Shown in pieces: positions 9,321 through 18,543 of a stretch of DNA of 64,000 nucleotides; the stretch's first letter is position 1, and the number at the start of each line of letters is the position of its first letter. Both the position numbers and the translations under genes were made by a program. Below the pieces are notes generated by a model. The model did no database searches. It was not told the DNA's origin and saw only the letters and a program-made list of their open reading frames with translations. This DNA is from JASDSY01 sp041441465. GTDB lineage: Bacteria; Muiribacteriota; UBA9980. The stretch lies in contig JASDSY010000022.1 in the NCBI GenBank assembly GCA_041441465.1, positions 248,001-312,000 of the forward strand, in the 5' to 3' direction.

Positions 9321-9749
9321 ATGTTTAATAAAAAAAGCTGTAATAAGAATAGAGGCTTTACTTTAATAGAACTTATGGTGGCACTTGTCATATTGACTAT
9401 ATTAATGGGATTTGCCATACCCGAGGTAATAAATCAAATTAACGTTTCAAAATTCGAAACGCAAAAGAATAATGTAAAAGAAATTAAGAAATCGATAGAT
9501 CAGTACTATGCCGACCGCGGACGCTATCCGCGTAACTTAAAAGATTTAACCGACGCGACACACCCTTATTTCGAATCAATTCCGATCGATCCGGTATCCG
9601 GAACGGCGGATTGGGAAGTGCGTGAAAAGCTCAACAAATCTAAATGGTACAGGACTGCAAAAATCAACTACCCGGGCGCTCCGCCGGTATGGAATCCGGC
9701 GATAGAAAGCAGTATTTTTGACGTACGGCCGAGACCAGCTCAAAATTAA
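9321..9749 (+). CDS. GspG-like type II secretion / type IV pilin-like pseudopilin
   Basis: A 142-residue prepilin. A 12-residue basic leader ends in NRG, followed by the prepilin-peptidase motif FTLIELMVALVILTIL with Glu at +5, the hydrophobic helix, and a GspG-like globular part (DQYYADRGRYPRNLKDL, then SIPIDPVSGTADWEVR). The family forms the shaft of the type II secretion pseudopilus; a minor type IV pilin is possible. The ATG at 9321 is preferred because GAGGTGA (9309-9315) is its ribosome site; the in-frame GTG at 9312 lies inside that site. It stands alone with its own promoter and terminator, and no gsp operon is in the window. Confidence 0.85.
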   Translation: MFNKKSCNKNRGFTLIELMVALVILTILMGFAIPEVINQINVSKFETQKNNVKEIKKSIDQYYADRGRYPRNLKDLTDATHPYFESIPIDPVSGTADWEVREKLNKSKWYRTAKINYPGAPPVWNPAIESSIFDVRPRPAQN

Positions 9750-9833
9750 TCAAAACATGTCACAGCCCTTACGGTTACTTAGCGCTAAATATATTTACTC
9801 CGCACATTTTTTACAATAATAAACATAAATTTT

Positions 9834-9872
9834 AAAAAAAGCCTTTTTTAAAAAATTAAAAAGGCTTTTTTT
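9834..9872 (+). terminator. Intrinsic terminator after the pseudopilin gene
   Basis: AAAAAAAGCC-T-run paired with A-run-GGCTTTTTTT: A-rich upstream arm, GCC/GGC core and terminal T-run. It could work in both directions. Confidence 0.7.
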
Positions 9873-9934
9873 ATTTTTACTTAAAACTACTTATAAAGTT
9901 AGGTTTTATTTACTAAAAGCGATATTTTTTTTAA

Positions 9935-9964
9935 TTGACTTATAATATAATTTTGTGATAATAT
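9935..9964 (+). promoter_or_regulatory. Promoter of the DUF6754-like cluster
   Basis: TTGACT (9935-9940), an 18-base spacer, TAATAT (9959-9964) with TGa before it. It is followed by the G-rich GGGGTGGGGAAG at 10000-10011 and the first gene of the cluster. Confidence 0.6.
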
Positions 9965-10039
9965 TCACTTTATCAAATATTCAAAGCTATTTAATAAAAG
10001 GGGTGGGGAAGTATTAAAATTTCATCTTTTTACCCAAAA

Positions 10040-11368
10040 ATGAAATTACCGGCATTACTTATTGCTCCGTTAACGGCTTTCATGTTCGCCTCAGGCGCCT
10101 TAGCGACAACAGAAAACGCTATAGCTCCGACGGATAACGCAAAAGCAGCTGCCGTTTCAGTCACTACGAACGAAGTCGCGTCACAAACCTCAAATAACGC
10201 GATGGCAACAACAGCAAACCAGACGCCGTCAGCTCTAAATAACACGGCCGTTCCAAATGAAACCAAAGAATCAACCTTAAACTCGCAGGCAAGCACTTCT
10301 CAACAAAACCAAGCCAATACCGCCAATCAGCAGCCGGCCGTCGAAACCAATAACGGCAAAAATGGCATTAAAGTACCGCACAACATCACAGGGCAATATA
10401 CGGGGTCCGAAGAAAATTTAAAAACGCTTTTAGAGGCGTTATCGGTCAATTTCGGTGAAAAAGGCCTGACCGACGACCAGATTAAAGAATTAATAACCTC
10501 GGCAGTTGCGCAAAGCCAGGTTCACCAGAACGAAATGTCAAAAATATACATTAAAGCCATCGAAATCGGCACAAAGAAATATGACATGTCAAACAGGTTC
10601 TTTAATCCTATGCGTTTAAACGTATTAATAGCCGGCATTTTACTTTTAAGTTTCATCAGCTATTTCACTTATCACGCAAAACAGGGAAAAGAATTTTTTA
10701 TACGCAGAATCGGCGGGCTTTCGGCAATAGATGAAGCCGTAGGCCGTGCCACCGAAATGGGTAAACCCGTTCTTTTCGTTCCCGGCATTTATGATATGGA
10801 CGATATCCAGACTGTATCGGCAGTTTCAATCCTCGGCAGCGTAGCTAAAAAAACGGCCGAATATGAAACAAACCTTTTAGTGCCATGTGCGCGTTCTCTT
10901 GTTATGATGACATCGCAGGAAGTTGTCAAAGAAGCTTATTTAAAAGCAGGCCGCAGCGATTCATTCAAATCTGACAACATAAGATACCTGACCGACGACC
11001 AATTCGGTTACGTAGCAGGCGTTGACGGTATAATGCTTCGTGAAAAACCTGCCGCTAATTTCTACCTCGGCGTATTTTACGCTGAATCGCTTATATTAGC
11101 CGAAACAGGACACCATATCGGCTCGATACAAATCGCCGGAACGGCTATCGTATCGCAGATTCCTTTCTTCGTCGCCGCATGCGACTACACGCTCATAGGC
11201 GAGGAATTATTCGCTGCTTCCGCTTACCTTTCACGCGAACCATTGCAACTCGGAGCGCTGAAAGGCCAGGATATGGGAAAATTCCTTATAATAATAACTA
11301 TAATCGCCGGAATAATATTCGAAACCTTCGGTTATCATGCGTTTTCAAACTGGTTTTTAACCAGGTAG
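10040..11368 (+). CDS. DUF6754-like secreted/membrane protein
   Basis: A 442-residue protein of unknown function. Residues 1-22 are a signal peptide ending ASGALA. Residues about 23-105 are low-complexity (Thr, Asn, Ala, Gln) and probably disordered outside the membrane. A transmembrane helix lies near 186-206 (LNVLIAGILLLSFISYF). The conserved domain follows (RRIGGLSAIDEAVGRATEMG, then KPVLFVPGIYDMDDIQTVSA), with further hydrophobic stretches and a C-terminal helix near 415-432. The domain resembles proteins annotated DUF6754 in Chloroflexi and candidate phyla; this is from memory. No catalytic motif is evident. The nearest strong ribosome site is about 30 bases upstream of the ATG. It heads a four-gene run. 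Confidence 0.72.
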   Translation: MKLPALLIAPLTAFMFASGALATTENAIAPTDNAKAAAVSVTTNEVASQTSNNAMATTANQTPSALNNTAVPNETKESTLNSQASTSQQNQANTANQQPAVETNNGKNGIKVPHNITGQYTGSEENLKTLLEALSVNFGEKGLTDDQIKELITSAVAQSQVHQNEMSKIYIKAIEIGTKKYDMSNRFFNPMRLNVLIAGILLLSFISYFTYHAKQGKEFFIRRIGGLSAIDEAVGRATEMGKPVLFVPGIYDMDDIQTVSAVSILGSVAKKTAEYETNLLVPCARSLVMMTSQEVVKEAYLKAGRSDSFKSDNIRYLTDDQFGYVAGVDGIMLREKPAANFYLGVFYAESLILAETGHHIGSIQIAGTAIVSQIPFFVAACDYTLIGEELFAASAYLSREPLQLGALKGQDMGKFLIIITIIAGIIFETFGYHAFSNWFLTR

Positions 11369-11444
11369 GCATAGAACAGCAAACCCTCAAGATAACGAAG
11401 GCGAAAACCTTAAAGAGTAAATTTAACGAAAGGAACGATATAAA

Positions 11445-12197
11445 TTGGATAAAATGCTTTTATTTAACGGCTTTTTATTGTTGTTTTTCGTCCTGTCCTT
11501 CATTTTATTGATCGGAATCGGAAAAGGACTTAAATCAATAATATTCATAAGAAAACAACTTCCTGTTTTTTTATGCTTCTTAATGGGATCGATAATGATA
11601 TTTCAATTCTTCATACCGCAGGAGAACAAGTGGTATGAGCAGATAGACTCGTTTTCAACCACATGGGTTCAAATCATCATTTCCTTTTCAATGCTTGTAG
11701 GTTTATATAACCTTGTCATAATGAATTTCAATAAATTCGCCAGAAAGAGCGAAGGCTGGCAGTATTCACTCATACTGCTTATCGGCTTTTTCACGACCGT
11801 ATATTACGGCTTAAAGGGCGGCATCCAGGGCACTGAATTTTCATTCATATTCCAATATATTTACACGCCGATGCAGTCGACAATGTTTTCGATACTTGCA
11901 TTTTTCGTGGCATCCGCGGCATTCCGCGCGTTCCGTGCAAAATCGAAAGAAGCGACGCTGCTTTTAACCGCCGCAGTAATAGTTATGCTGGGCCGCGTTT
12001 CGCTCGGTTCTGTAATATGGAGTTATATTCCGATATTAAATAAAGTAGATGTTTCTCAGATTGCAATATGGGTCAACACCGTATTTACGACAGCCGGCCA
12101 GCGCGCAATATTGCTCGGCGCTTCACTTGGCTACATCGCCGCGTCGTTTAAGATTCTTCTTGGCATCGAAAGATCTTATTTTGGAAGTGAGGAATAA
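11445..12197 (+). CDS. Polytopic membrane protein of the DUF6754 cluster
   Basis: A 250-residue protein with about seven hydrophobic helices and short loops, and no recognised enzymatic motif. It has the size and position of a membrane partner of the preceding DUF6754-like protein. The start is TTG at 11445, with AGGAA at 11431-11435. It is followed after 3 bases by the next gene, so the two are coupled. The function is unknown; a role as scaffold or channel-forming partner is inference from topology. Confidence 0.72.
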   Translation: MDKMLLFNGFLLLFFVLSFILLIGIGKGLKSIIFIRKQLPVFLCFLMGSIMIFQFFIPQENKWYEQIDSFSTTWVQIIISFSMLVGLYNLVIMNFNKFARKSEGWQYSLILLIGFFTTVYYGLKGGIQGTEFSFIFQYIYTPMQSTMFSILAFFVASAAFRAFRAKSKEATLLLTAAVIVMLGRVSLGSVIWSYIPILNKVDVSQIAIWVNTVFTTAGQRAILLGASLGYIAASFKILLGIERSYFGSEE

Positions 12198-12200
12198 CAA

Positions 12201-13070
12201 ATGACGACGATATTCAAATTAATCAATAACATGGACAGAAGAATAATATTTTTAGTCGTAGCGGTAGCCGTAATCTGGACGCTCGTAAGCCCGCCAGGCC
12301 TTCCGGTAATGGTAACTCCGCTTACGCAGAACACATATAACGTAATCGAACAGCTTCAGCCGGGCGATCCGCTTTTACTATCATTCGATTACGATCCTGC
12401 ATCTGAACCGGAACTTTATCCTATGGCCAAAGCCGTAGTAACTCATTGCTTCCGTAAGAACATAAAGATTATAGCACTTGGATTATGGGCCCAGGGTCCT
12501 ATGATGGCAAAAAAAGTCTTTAACGAATTAACGCTCGACAAATTCGATGAAATAACAAAAACGACAAAAGAAGCAGAGTTCAAAAATAAAATTTACGGCG
12601 TAGATTATATAAATCTTGGCGTAAAGCCGTCATATATAGCAGCCGTGAAAGGCATGGGGACATCATTTTCAGCCACATTTCCGGTAGATTTCGATTCAAA
12701 CCCTATCGGCAAGTTTGAAATAATGAACGGCATCAATACTTATAAAGACATTAAAGCTATTTTCAGCCTTACAACCGGCACTGTAGGCATAACAACATAC
12801 CTGACTATCGCGCAGGCACAGTATAAAGTTAAAGTGATCGGCGGCTGCACCGCCGTATCGGCGCTCGAATATTATCCGTATGTCCAGTCCAAGCAGCTTC
12901 TCGGACTTCTTGAAGGCATGAAAGGCGCATCCGAATACGAAGCGCTCGTAAAAAAACCCGGAGTGGCTACTGCCGCTATGGAACCGCAATCTGTTGTCCA
13001 CATAATTTTAATACTATTTATCGCGCTAGCTAATATCTCGCAGATGGTTTTAAAGAATCAGAAACATTAA
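12201..13070 (+). CDS. Membrane-anchored conserved protein of the DUF6754 cluster
   Basis: A 289-residue protein with one helix near residues 14-31, a soluble domain of about 225 residues, and a C-terminal helix (VVHIILILFIALANISQMVL). The soluble part has alternating beta/alpha character (PLLLSFDYDPASEPELYPMA, NIKIIALGLWAQGPMMAKK) and a Gly/Cys-rich segment VIGGCTAVSALEYYPYV. No known active site is recognised. GAAGTGAGG just before the upstream stop is the ribosome site. It belongs to the same transcript as its neighbours. Confidence 0.72.
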   Translation: MTTIFKLINNMDRRIIFLVVAVAVIWTLVSPPGLPVMVTPLTQNTYNVIEQLQPGDPLLLSFDYDPASEPELYPMAKAVVTHCFRKNIKIIALGLWAQGPMMAKKVFNELTLDKFDEITKTTKEAEFKNKIYGVDYINLGVKPSYIAAVKGMGTSFSATFPVDFDSNPIGKFEIMNGINTYKDIKAIFSLTTGTVGITTYLTIAQAQYKVKVIGGCTAVSALEYYPYVQSKQLLGLLEGMKGASEYEALVKKPGVATAAMEPQSVVHIILILFIALANISQMVLKNQKH

Positions 13071-13092
13071 TTTGAAAAGAGGTGCTTTATAA

Positions 13093-13929
13093 ATGTCATT
13101 TTTAAGTAATTTTACTCCAATAATGACCCCGGCCGGCGGATTTTCAGCCGAAGGCATCGGCATATGGATCGCGGCAATCCTGACTATAGGTATATACAGC
13201 TTCCTTTATAAAGATAATTTCCTTTATAAATTCGCGGAGTATCTTTTCGTGGGCGTTTCGGCAGGTTATCTTATGGTGGTATCATACACAAATTATTTGC
13301 TGCCATCGTTAATTACACCGTTACAGACGCTTTCAAGGGATTTTTACCATATAGTTACAAATTCGGCTGCGGCTATCTCTGATCCATGGATGCTTTCATG
13401 GCAGCAGGAACTTATCCAGAATAAATTCGGCAGCCAGATTAATTTCATGACGATTTTCGCACTGAAGGTGTTCTTCATTTACCTTGTTCCGGCATGGCTC
13501 GGTCTTATGATGGTCATAAGGCTTATTCCGAACGCCGGCTGGCTCTCAAAATTCCCGCTGGCTATAATAGTCGGATATGGTTCCGGTATAGTTATTGTAA
13601 CATCGTTACAGGCTTCGGTTCTCGAACAGATAAAAGCCTGCTTCGTTTCATTCGCTCCGCTTTTTGCCGGAAATATTGATTTCGCGACGGCATTTTTAAT
13701 GTTTAATAATTTTCTCATGGTAGCCGGCGTATGTTGTTCATTAATTTACTTTTACTTCTCGGCCGAACATAAAGGCGTATTTTTCGGACCCGCTTCGAAA
13801 CTCGGCATCTGGGTTTTGATGATAACATTCGGCGCTTCGTTCGGTTACACTGTAATGGCAAGAATAAGCCTTTTAATCAACCGTTTTCAGTTCCTGCTCG
13901 GCGATTGGATGCACTTAATTAAAAGCTAG
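13093..13929 (+). CDS. Polytopic membrane protein of the DUF6754 cluster
   Basis: A 278-residue, very hydrophobic protein with about seven helices. Its first helices (GIWIAAILTIGIYSFLYKDN) are followed by FLFVGVSAGYLMVVS-like stretches; no motif is recognised. AAGAGGTG at 13077-13084 is the ribosome site. It closes the four-gene unit, and a terminator lies about 75 bases downstream. With the three preceding genes it probably forms a membrane complex (inference). Confidence 0.72.
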   Translation: MSFLSNFTPIMTPAGGFSAEGIGIWIAAILTIGIYSFLYKDNFLYKFAEYLFVGVSAGYLMVVSYTNYLLPSLITPLQTLSRDFYHIVTNSAAAISDPWMLSWQQELIQNKFGSQINFMTIFALKVFFIYLVPAWLGLMMVIRLIPNAGWLSKFPLAIIVGYGSGIVIVTSLQASVLEQIKACFVSFAPLFAGNIDFATAFLMFNNFLMVAGVCCSLIYFYFSAEHKGVFFGPASKLGIWVLMITFGASFGYTVMARISLLINRFQFLLGDWMHLIKS

Positions 13930-14002
13930 CCGGAAATATTTTAACGGACATTTGAAAAAGCAACAATAAAATTTATCTTATCGATATATTTATGAATATG
14001 AA

Positions 14003-14028
14003 GAGGCGGGTCATTATACCCGCCTTTT
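14003..14028 (+). terminator. Intrinsic terminator of the DUF6754-like cluster
   Basis: AGGCGGG, an 8-base loop, then CCCGCCTTTT: a 7-bp GC-rich stem followed by a T-run, 75 bases after the last stop of the cluster. Confidence 0.75.
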
Positions 14029-14144
14029 CAGGTAAATTTAAGCCCGGCCAAAACAGCGAACACATATTTAAAAGTATTGAACTAAAGACCGAAATCGGCC
14101 GATAAAAACATATAATTTATAAAATAAAAAAGCGAAGATGATAA

Positions 14145-14639
14145 ATGTCTAAAAAGACTAAAGAAAGCAAAGACAATAATATAAAAAACAGCAGCGGCGA
14201 TAAAGAAATCTTACAAAACAAAAGTAATAATGTTTTATATTCGTGGCGCCGCCATTTAATGGCCGAATATCCCATTAAAACAATTTTCGTGTTCGCCGTA
14301 TTTACGGCTTTTATATCACTTTCGTATGACCTGACCGGAAGTTTCGGCCTTTCATTGATCGGATTGCTTTTATTGACAGCTTATCTCAAGGAATTTTTCC
14401 TGCCGCTTAATTACAGTTTGACCAGGACCGATATCGAAATAAAAAGCCTTTTCATGAAAAGACAGGAACCTTTGTCTAAATACCGAAAATTCTGGATCGA
14501 AAAAAACGGAATATTCCTTTCGACTGACCCTAATTCAAAAGTATTAGACCAGTTTCGCGGCCTGCTGCTTCTTTGCAATAAAGAGCAAAAAGAAAAATTA
14601 TCCGAAATTTTAAAAGATTTAATAGGTGAAAAACAATAA
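14145..14639 (+). CDS. Small two-helix membrane protein, PH-like tail
   Basis: A 164-residue protein. A charged N-terminal segment of about 45 residues (Lys, Asn, Ser-rich) is followed by two adjacent helices (IKTIFVFAVFTAFISLSY; FGLSLIGLLLLTAYLKEFF). The C-terminal 75 residues (NYSLTRTDIEIKSLFMKRQE, then RKFWIEKNGIFLSTD) have the pattern of bacterial PH-like membrane proteins. The function is unknown. The stop codon overlaps the start of the next gene (TAATG), so the two are coupled. I place it in the DUF6754 neighbourhood by position and membrane character only. Confidence 0.62.
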   Translation: MSKKTKESKDNNIKNSSGDKEILQNKSNNVLYSWRRHLMAEYPIKTIFVFAVFTAFISLSYDLTGSFGLSLIGLLLLTAYLKEFFLPLNYSLTRTDIEIKSLFMKRQEPLSKYRKFWIEKNGIFLSTDPNSKVLDQFRGLLLLCNKEQKEKLSEILKDLIGEKQ

Positions 14640-14911
14640 TGCTGACAGCAGAAGATGAAGTTTTATTAAACAAACTCGCTAATTTCATAGTAAAAAGGGG
14701 AATGACCGCGCCTGCGATATTATTTCTGGAATCGTCAAAGCCGTTAAGTTTTGTAGGTTCACAATTTCTTGTAGCACTCGGGCCGCTCGTTAAAATATTT
14801 TTCGACTATAAAGAATACGACCAGATAACAAAAATCATGGAAGACCGCGCGAACGTAGAAACATTTATCTGCATGATCGAAAAGCTTTCCAGCGAATCCG
14901 AAAAAAAATAA
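14639..14911 (+). CDS. Small conserved hypothetical protein (90 aa)
   Basis: A 90-residue mostly helical protein without a signal peptide. The central segment (MTAPAILFLESSKPLSFVGS followed by QFLVALGPLV) is hydrophobic and could be one membrane hairpin. The start ATG overlaps the previous stop by one base. I do not recognise a family. Similar short proteins sit beside DUF6754 genes as far as I recall, which supports membership in the same system but not a function. Confidence 0.6.
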   Translation: MLTAEDEVLLNKLANFIVKRGMTAPAILFLESSKPLSFVGSQFLVALGPLVKIFFDYKEYDQITKIMEDRANVETFICMIEKLSSESEKK

Positions 14912-14989
14912 ACATATTGTCTAATCGTAACATCGAGCAGATTAAGGCAAAAATTGCAATTTGGTTAAAAACGGGTTATTTTTATAATT

Positions 14990-15916
14990 ATGAAAAAGAC
15001 TTATTTTATCATATTTATAACAATTTCAATTGTTATACTTTTTATTATCAAATCCCGATCAGTCATTCATTTAGAAAACGCAAAACCTGAATACGGCAAA
15101 AGCGAAAAAAATGAGCACTCCCAAAATTCCGGCAAAATTTTAAAAATAGGGCGCACGCCATCGAGCAATGCGGCCGATTTAATAAAAAAATACGAGCCTT
15201 TAAGGACATATCTTAAAGAAAAACTGTGTTTTAAAGATGTAATAATTATGATTCCGCGCGACTATCACGGCGCGATAAATCAGCTCGAGCACGGCGAAAC
15301 CGACATAGCCTGGCTCACTACAGCCTCATACGCCGAAAACAGCGAAAAATCAAATTTAATTCCTATGGTAAGGCCGATGCGCAATAACAGCGAATATTAC
15401 AGAGGAATGATAATAACCGGGCGCGCGAGCGGCATTAAAAATCTCCAGGAATTGCGCGGCAAAAAGTTTTTGTGGGTTGACCGTGAATCAGCATCCGGAT
15501 TCATACTTCCGCGCGCCTTGATGTCAAAAAACGGGCTCGATCCGCGGACAAGCTTTGAGGAATCGACTTATACCGGAACGCATGACCGGGTAGTATTAAA
15601 TGTCTTTTTAAAAAATTTCGACGCCGGCGCATGCCATGAAAATGCGGTAAATATACTTGAAGATAAGGAAAAAATCGAAAAAATATCCATAATTTCATAT
15701 ACCGACCCTATAATAAACGAACCGATAGTCTATAAAAAAGGCGAAATCAAAAAAACGGCCGAAGCGGTTAAAAAAGCTCTTATCGAACTCGACCCGTCAA
15801 ATAATGAACATAAAAAAATTTTAGACGGAATAGAAGTGCAAAAATTCATTCCAGCGTCAGATAAAGATTATGACGGTATAAGGGAAACTATAAAAAACGT
15901 AAGGAATTTAAAGTAA
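14990..15916 (+). CDS. PhnD-like periplasmic substrate-binding protein
   Basis: A 308-residue type 2 periplasmic-binding protein of the phosphate/phosphite/phosphonate family (PhnD-like). An N-terminal membrane helix (residues about 5-21) lacks a lipobox cysteine, so it probably stays as an anchor. Motifs include RTPSSNAADLIKKYEPLRTY, LEHGETDIAWLTTASYAE, LRGKKFLWVDRESASGFILP and FDAGACHENAV, matching the family ligand-site layout. No ABC permease or ATPase is adjacent. It is followed 12 bases later by a membrane-bound cyclase, so it more likely presents a ligand to that sensor than imports it. The ligand is unknown. Confidence 0.78.
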   Translation: MKKTYFIIFITISIVILFIIKSRSVIHLENAKPEYGKSEKNEHSQNSGKILKIGRTPSSNAADLIKKYEPLRTYLKEKLCFKDVIIMIPRDYHGAINQLEHGETDIAWLTTASYAENSEKSNLIPMVRPMRNNSEYYRGMIITGRASGIKNLQELRGKKFLWVDRESASGFILPRALMSKNGLDPRTSFEESTYTGTHDRVVLNVFLKNFDAGACHENAVNILEDKEKIEKISIISYTDPIINEPIVYKKGEIKKTAEAVKKALIELDPSNNEHKKILDGIEVQKFIPASDKDYDGIRETIKNVRNLK

Positions 15917-15928
15917 AAAGGTGCTCCG

Positions 15929-18190
15929 TTGAAAAACGTTAAATATCCATTAAAGCTTAAATTCATTTTTCTCATAGCAACGCTTGCGACATTCATAATA
16001 TCTATAACCTCGCTCACTTACCTTATGCGCGAAACCACCCTTGTCACCGAAAACAACGATCGTTCGTCAAGGCTTCTGATGATGACGCTCGCGCGTACCT
16101 TCACGGAACTTATAATCCAGCAGGTATATGACGAAATCATATCTTTTGAAAAACACCTTGCCGAAAGCGGCGACAATATAGTCGAAATATCAGTTTTTAA
16201 CAATAAATGGCAATATGTGGCGCATTATAACAGAACAGGCAAAAACAAGCTCGGAGATTATCTCGACGAAACCGTAATCGAAAAATATAAAAACATCAAT
16301 GAAACAGTAAAAACAGGTAATTCCGGAACCGATTTCGTTGAGTACGCAACGCCGATAAGTATTTATTCGACTAAATTCGGCTTCCTGACAATAACTTTTT
16401 CACTCGCAAGATTTAAATCCGAACAGGCGCAAAGTATCGAATGGATAACGATAACGGCCGTCATAGCGATTTTAGCGAGCATATTATTCTCGGTAACGCT
16501 TTCTAACATCATAACAAAAGATTTAAAAAACCTTACCATGGGCATACAAAAAGTCGCCGACGGCGAGCTTAATTACAGGCTGAGTATAAACTCAAACGAC
16601 GAGTTCGGGCTCCTGGCGAACCAGTTTAATGAAATGGCGCAAGGCCTTCTAGAAAAGAAGCTGATGTCAAGGTTCGTTTCAGAAAGTGTGACCGACATGG
16701 TCAAAACAGGCGGAGAGCTAAGCGCAGCACCAGGTGAGGAACGGCTTGTCAGCATACTTTTTGCAGATATAAGAAATTTCACATCAATTTCAGAAAAATG
16801 CCTGCCCGAAGAAGTCGTATCGATGCTGAACGACTATTTTGAACGCATGACGAATATCATAAAAAATAACGGCGGTGTTGTTGATAAATTTATCGGCGAC
16901 GCGATAATGGCAGTCTTTTACCCTGACAACGAACTGGAACATGAAATAAGAGCGGTTACCGCAGCAATGCAGATGACGGAGGAACTTCAAAATTACAACA
17001 ACCTGAGAAGCTCCAAAAATCAATTCACGGTTAACATAGGTATAGGAATAAACACCGGCAGGGTTGTCGCCGGAACGGTCGGAGCGAAATCGGGACGCCT
17101 CGATTACACGGTAATCGGCGATGCGGTCAATGTCGCTTCAAGACTCGAAGGCGTTTCAAAACTTGGGAAATACTCAAAAATAGTAGTTTCGGCCGAAACA
17201 ATGAAAGCCGCCGAAAGCGTTTTTGATTTCGAAAAAATGAGCGTGACCGAGGTAAAAGGAAAACAATCGCAGCTTGAAATTTTCGAAGTCATAAAATTGA
17301 AGGAGCTTGACAGAATAGCGGAAAACCTGAATTCGGAAAACGAAATGACGCGGCTTATGTCGGTAAAACTGCTCGGGCTTTCAAAAAATGCCAAATACTG
17401 CGAAAAAATAGCGCCGCTGCTGAAAGATAATTTGCCGCAAATAAGGATTGAAGCGCAATTTGCCATTAAAAACCTCGTCAAACAGGGCGAAACAATAATG
17501 AAATACTTGAGAGAAATATTAGACATCGAAACCGATCCTAAAATTTTAGCGACATTAATAGCCGAAGCCGGTATTTCAGGCAATGACGACGACAGGCGGG
17601 CGCTTATTAAATTTCTTGACCACGAAAATTACCGTGTCCAGGCGAACACGATAGAAGCTATAAGCTTGATGAATGACCGTTCAGTAATATTGATTATCTT
17701 AAAAAACAGGCTTTCCGACCCTAACAACCGCAGCCGCGCCAATGCCGCAATACGTTATTACCAGCTCGGCGAGCCTGACGGCCTTAAAACGTTAATAAAC
17801 ATGTGCCGCGACACTTCCAGACACCTGATGCGGGCGTCAGGCGCTTACGGAATAGGCGAGGCAACATCGCGCGAATATTCCAGAAGCGTATTTGAAAACA
17901 TAAGCCGCCTCGGCGATAGAATTATAGACGAACACAGGCTTAAATTAATAGACGAAGCGCGCGTCACGCTCGAACAATTGTTAGGCGACCCAGACCTGAT
18001 GGTAAGAATAAATGCAGCCTCGGCGTTAGGACGCATGGGTAATCCTCTCTCGATAGAAGCGCTGGTCATTAAGTATAAAACCCTGCAGGCCGGGGATTCT
18101 TTAATACCTCACATAATATCGGCGCTGAAACATTTAACTAGTTCGCATATATTTAAAATGATAGAAAAGAATTTCGCGGCAAAATCGTGA
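15929..18190 (+). CDS. HAMP-linked class III adenylate/guanylate cyclase with C-terminal HEAT repeats
   Basis: A 753-residue protein in this order: helix (about 11-31), extracytoplasmic sensor segment (about 32-165), second helix (about 166-188), HAMP (about 189-240, with NDEFGLLANQFNEMAQGL), class III cyclase (about 270-460), then about 280 residues of HEAT-like helical repeats. The cyclase has the metal-binding aspartates in FADIRNFT and GDAIMAVF and the substrate region DYTVIGDAVNVASRLEG, so it looks active and would make a cyclic nucleotide. The start is TTG with AAAAAGGTG upstream. Coupled to the PhnD-like gene it forms a ligand-sensing pair. The HEAT tail is an unusual addition to this domain order. 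Confidence 0.86.
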   Translation: MKNVKYPLKLKFIFLIATLATFIISITSLTYLMRETTLVTENNDRSSRLLMMTLARTFTELIIQQVYDEIISFEKHLAESGDNIVEISVFNNKWQYVAHYNRTGKNKLGDYLDETVIEKYKNINETVKTGNSGTDFVEYATPISIYSTKFGFLTITFSLARFKSEQAQSIEWITITAVIAILASILFSVTLSNIITKDLKNLTMGIQKVADGELNYRLSINSNDEFGLLANQFNEMAQGLLEKKLMSRFVSESVTDMVKTGGELSAAPGEERLVSILFADIRNFTSISEKCLPEEVVSMLNDYFERMTNIIKNNGGVVDKFIGDAIMAVFYPDNELEHEIRAVTAAMQMTEELQNYNNLRSSKNQFTVNIGIGINTGRVVAGTVGAKSGRLDYTVIGDAVNVASRLEGVSKLGKYSKIVVSAETMKAAESVFDFEKMSVTEVKGKQSQLEIFEVIKLKELDRIAENLNSENEMTRLMSVKLLGLSKNAKYCEKIAPLLKDNLPQIRIEAQFAIKNLVKQGETIMKYLREILDIETDPKILATLIAEAGISGNDDDRRALIKFLDHENYRVQANTIEAISLMNDRSVILIILKNRLSDPNNRSRANAAIRYYQLGEPDGLKTLINMCRDTSRHLMRASGAYGIGEATSREYSRSVFENISRLGDRIIDEHRLKLIDEARVTLEQLLGDPDLMVRINAASALGRMGNPLSIEALVIKYKTLQAGDSLIPHIISALKHLTSSHIFKMIEKNFAAKS

Positions 18191-18543
18191 TAAACCTTAT
18201 ATTAACAATCAAAATTCAATTGTGGAATTTATATTGCCGATTTTTAAAACAACGTTTAAAAATAAGACACTGTTTTTGCCTTTATTATCGGTTTTAACGA
18301 AATCATAATTTTACTCAAAAAATAAAAATATTTAGCATTTCAGAAGAATTTTTATTTTTAAACATTTAATAAAATTTATTTTGAAAAAATAATAAAAATA
18401 TGTTAATATGTTTGCCAATTATTATATTTAAACTGATGCTTGCACGGAAGTTACTTGAAACCGCATTATTCGAGGTTATTTATTTAAAAATTTTAGTATG
18501 AATTATAAAAATATTTATTTTGTGGTGAAGGGGTAGATTCAGG
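18191..18543 (+). other. 353-bp intergenic region with a candidate promoter
   Basis: No gene is visible. A candidate promoter is TTGAAA (18381-18386), 17 bases, TAATAT (18404-18409) with TGt before it. A leader of about 130 bases then runs to the MutL-like gene, ending in GTGAAGGGG (18523-18531) as part of the ribosome site. Confidence 0.5.
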
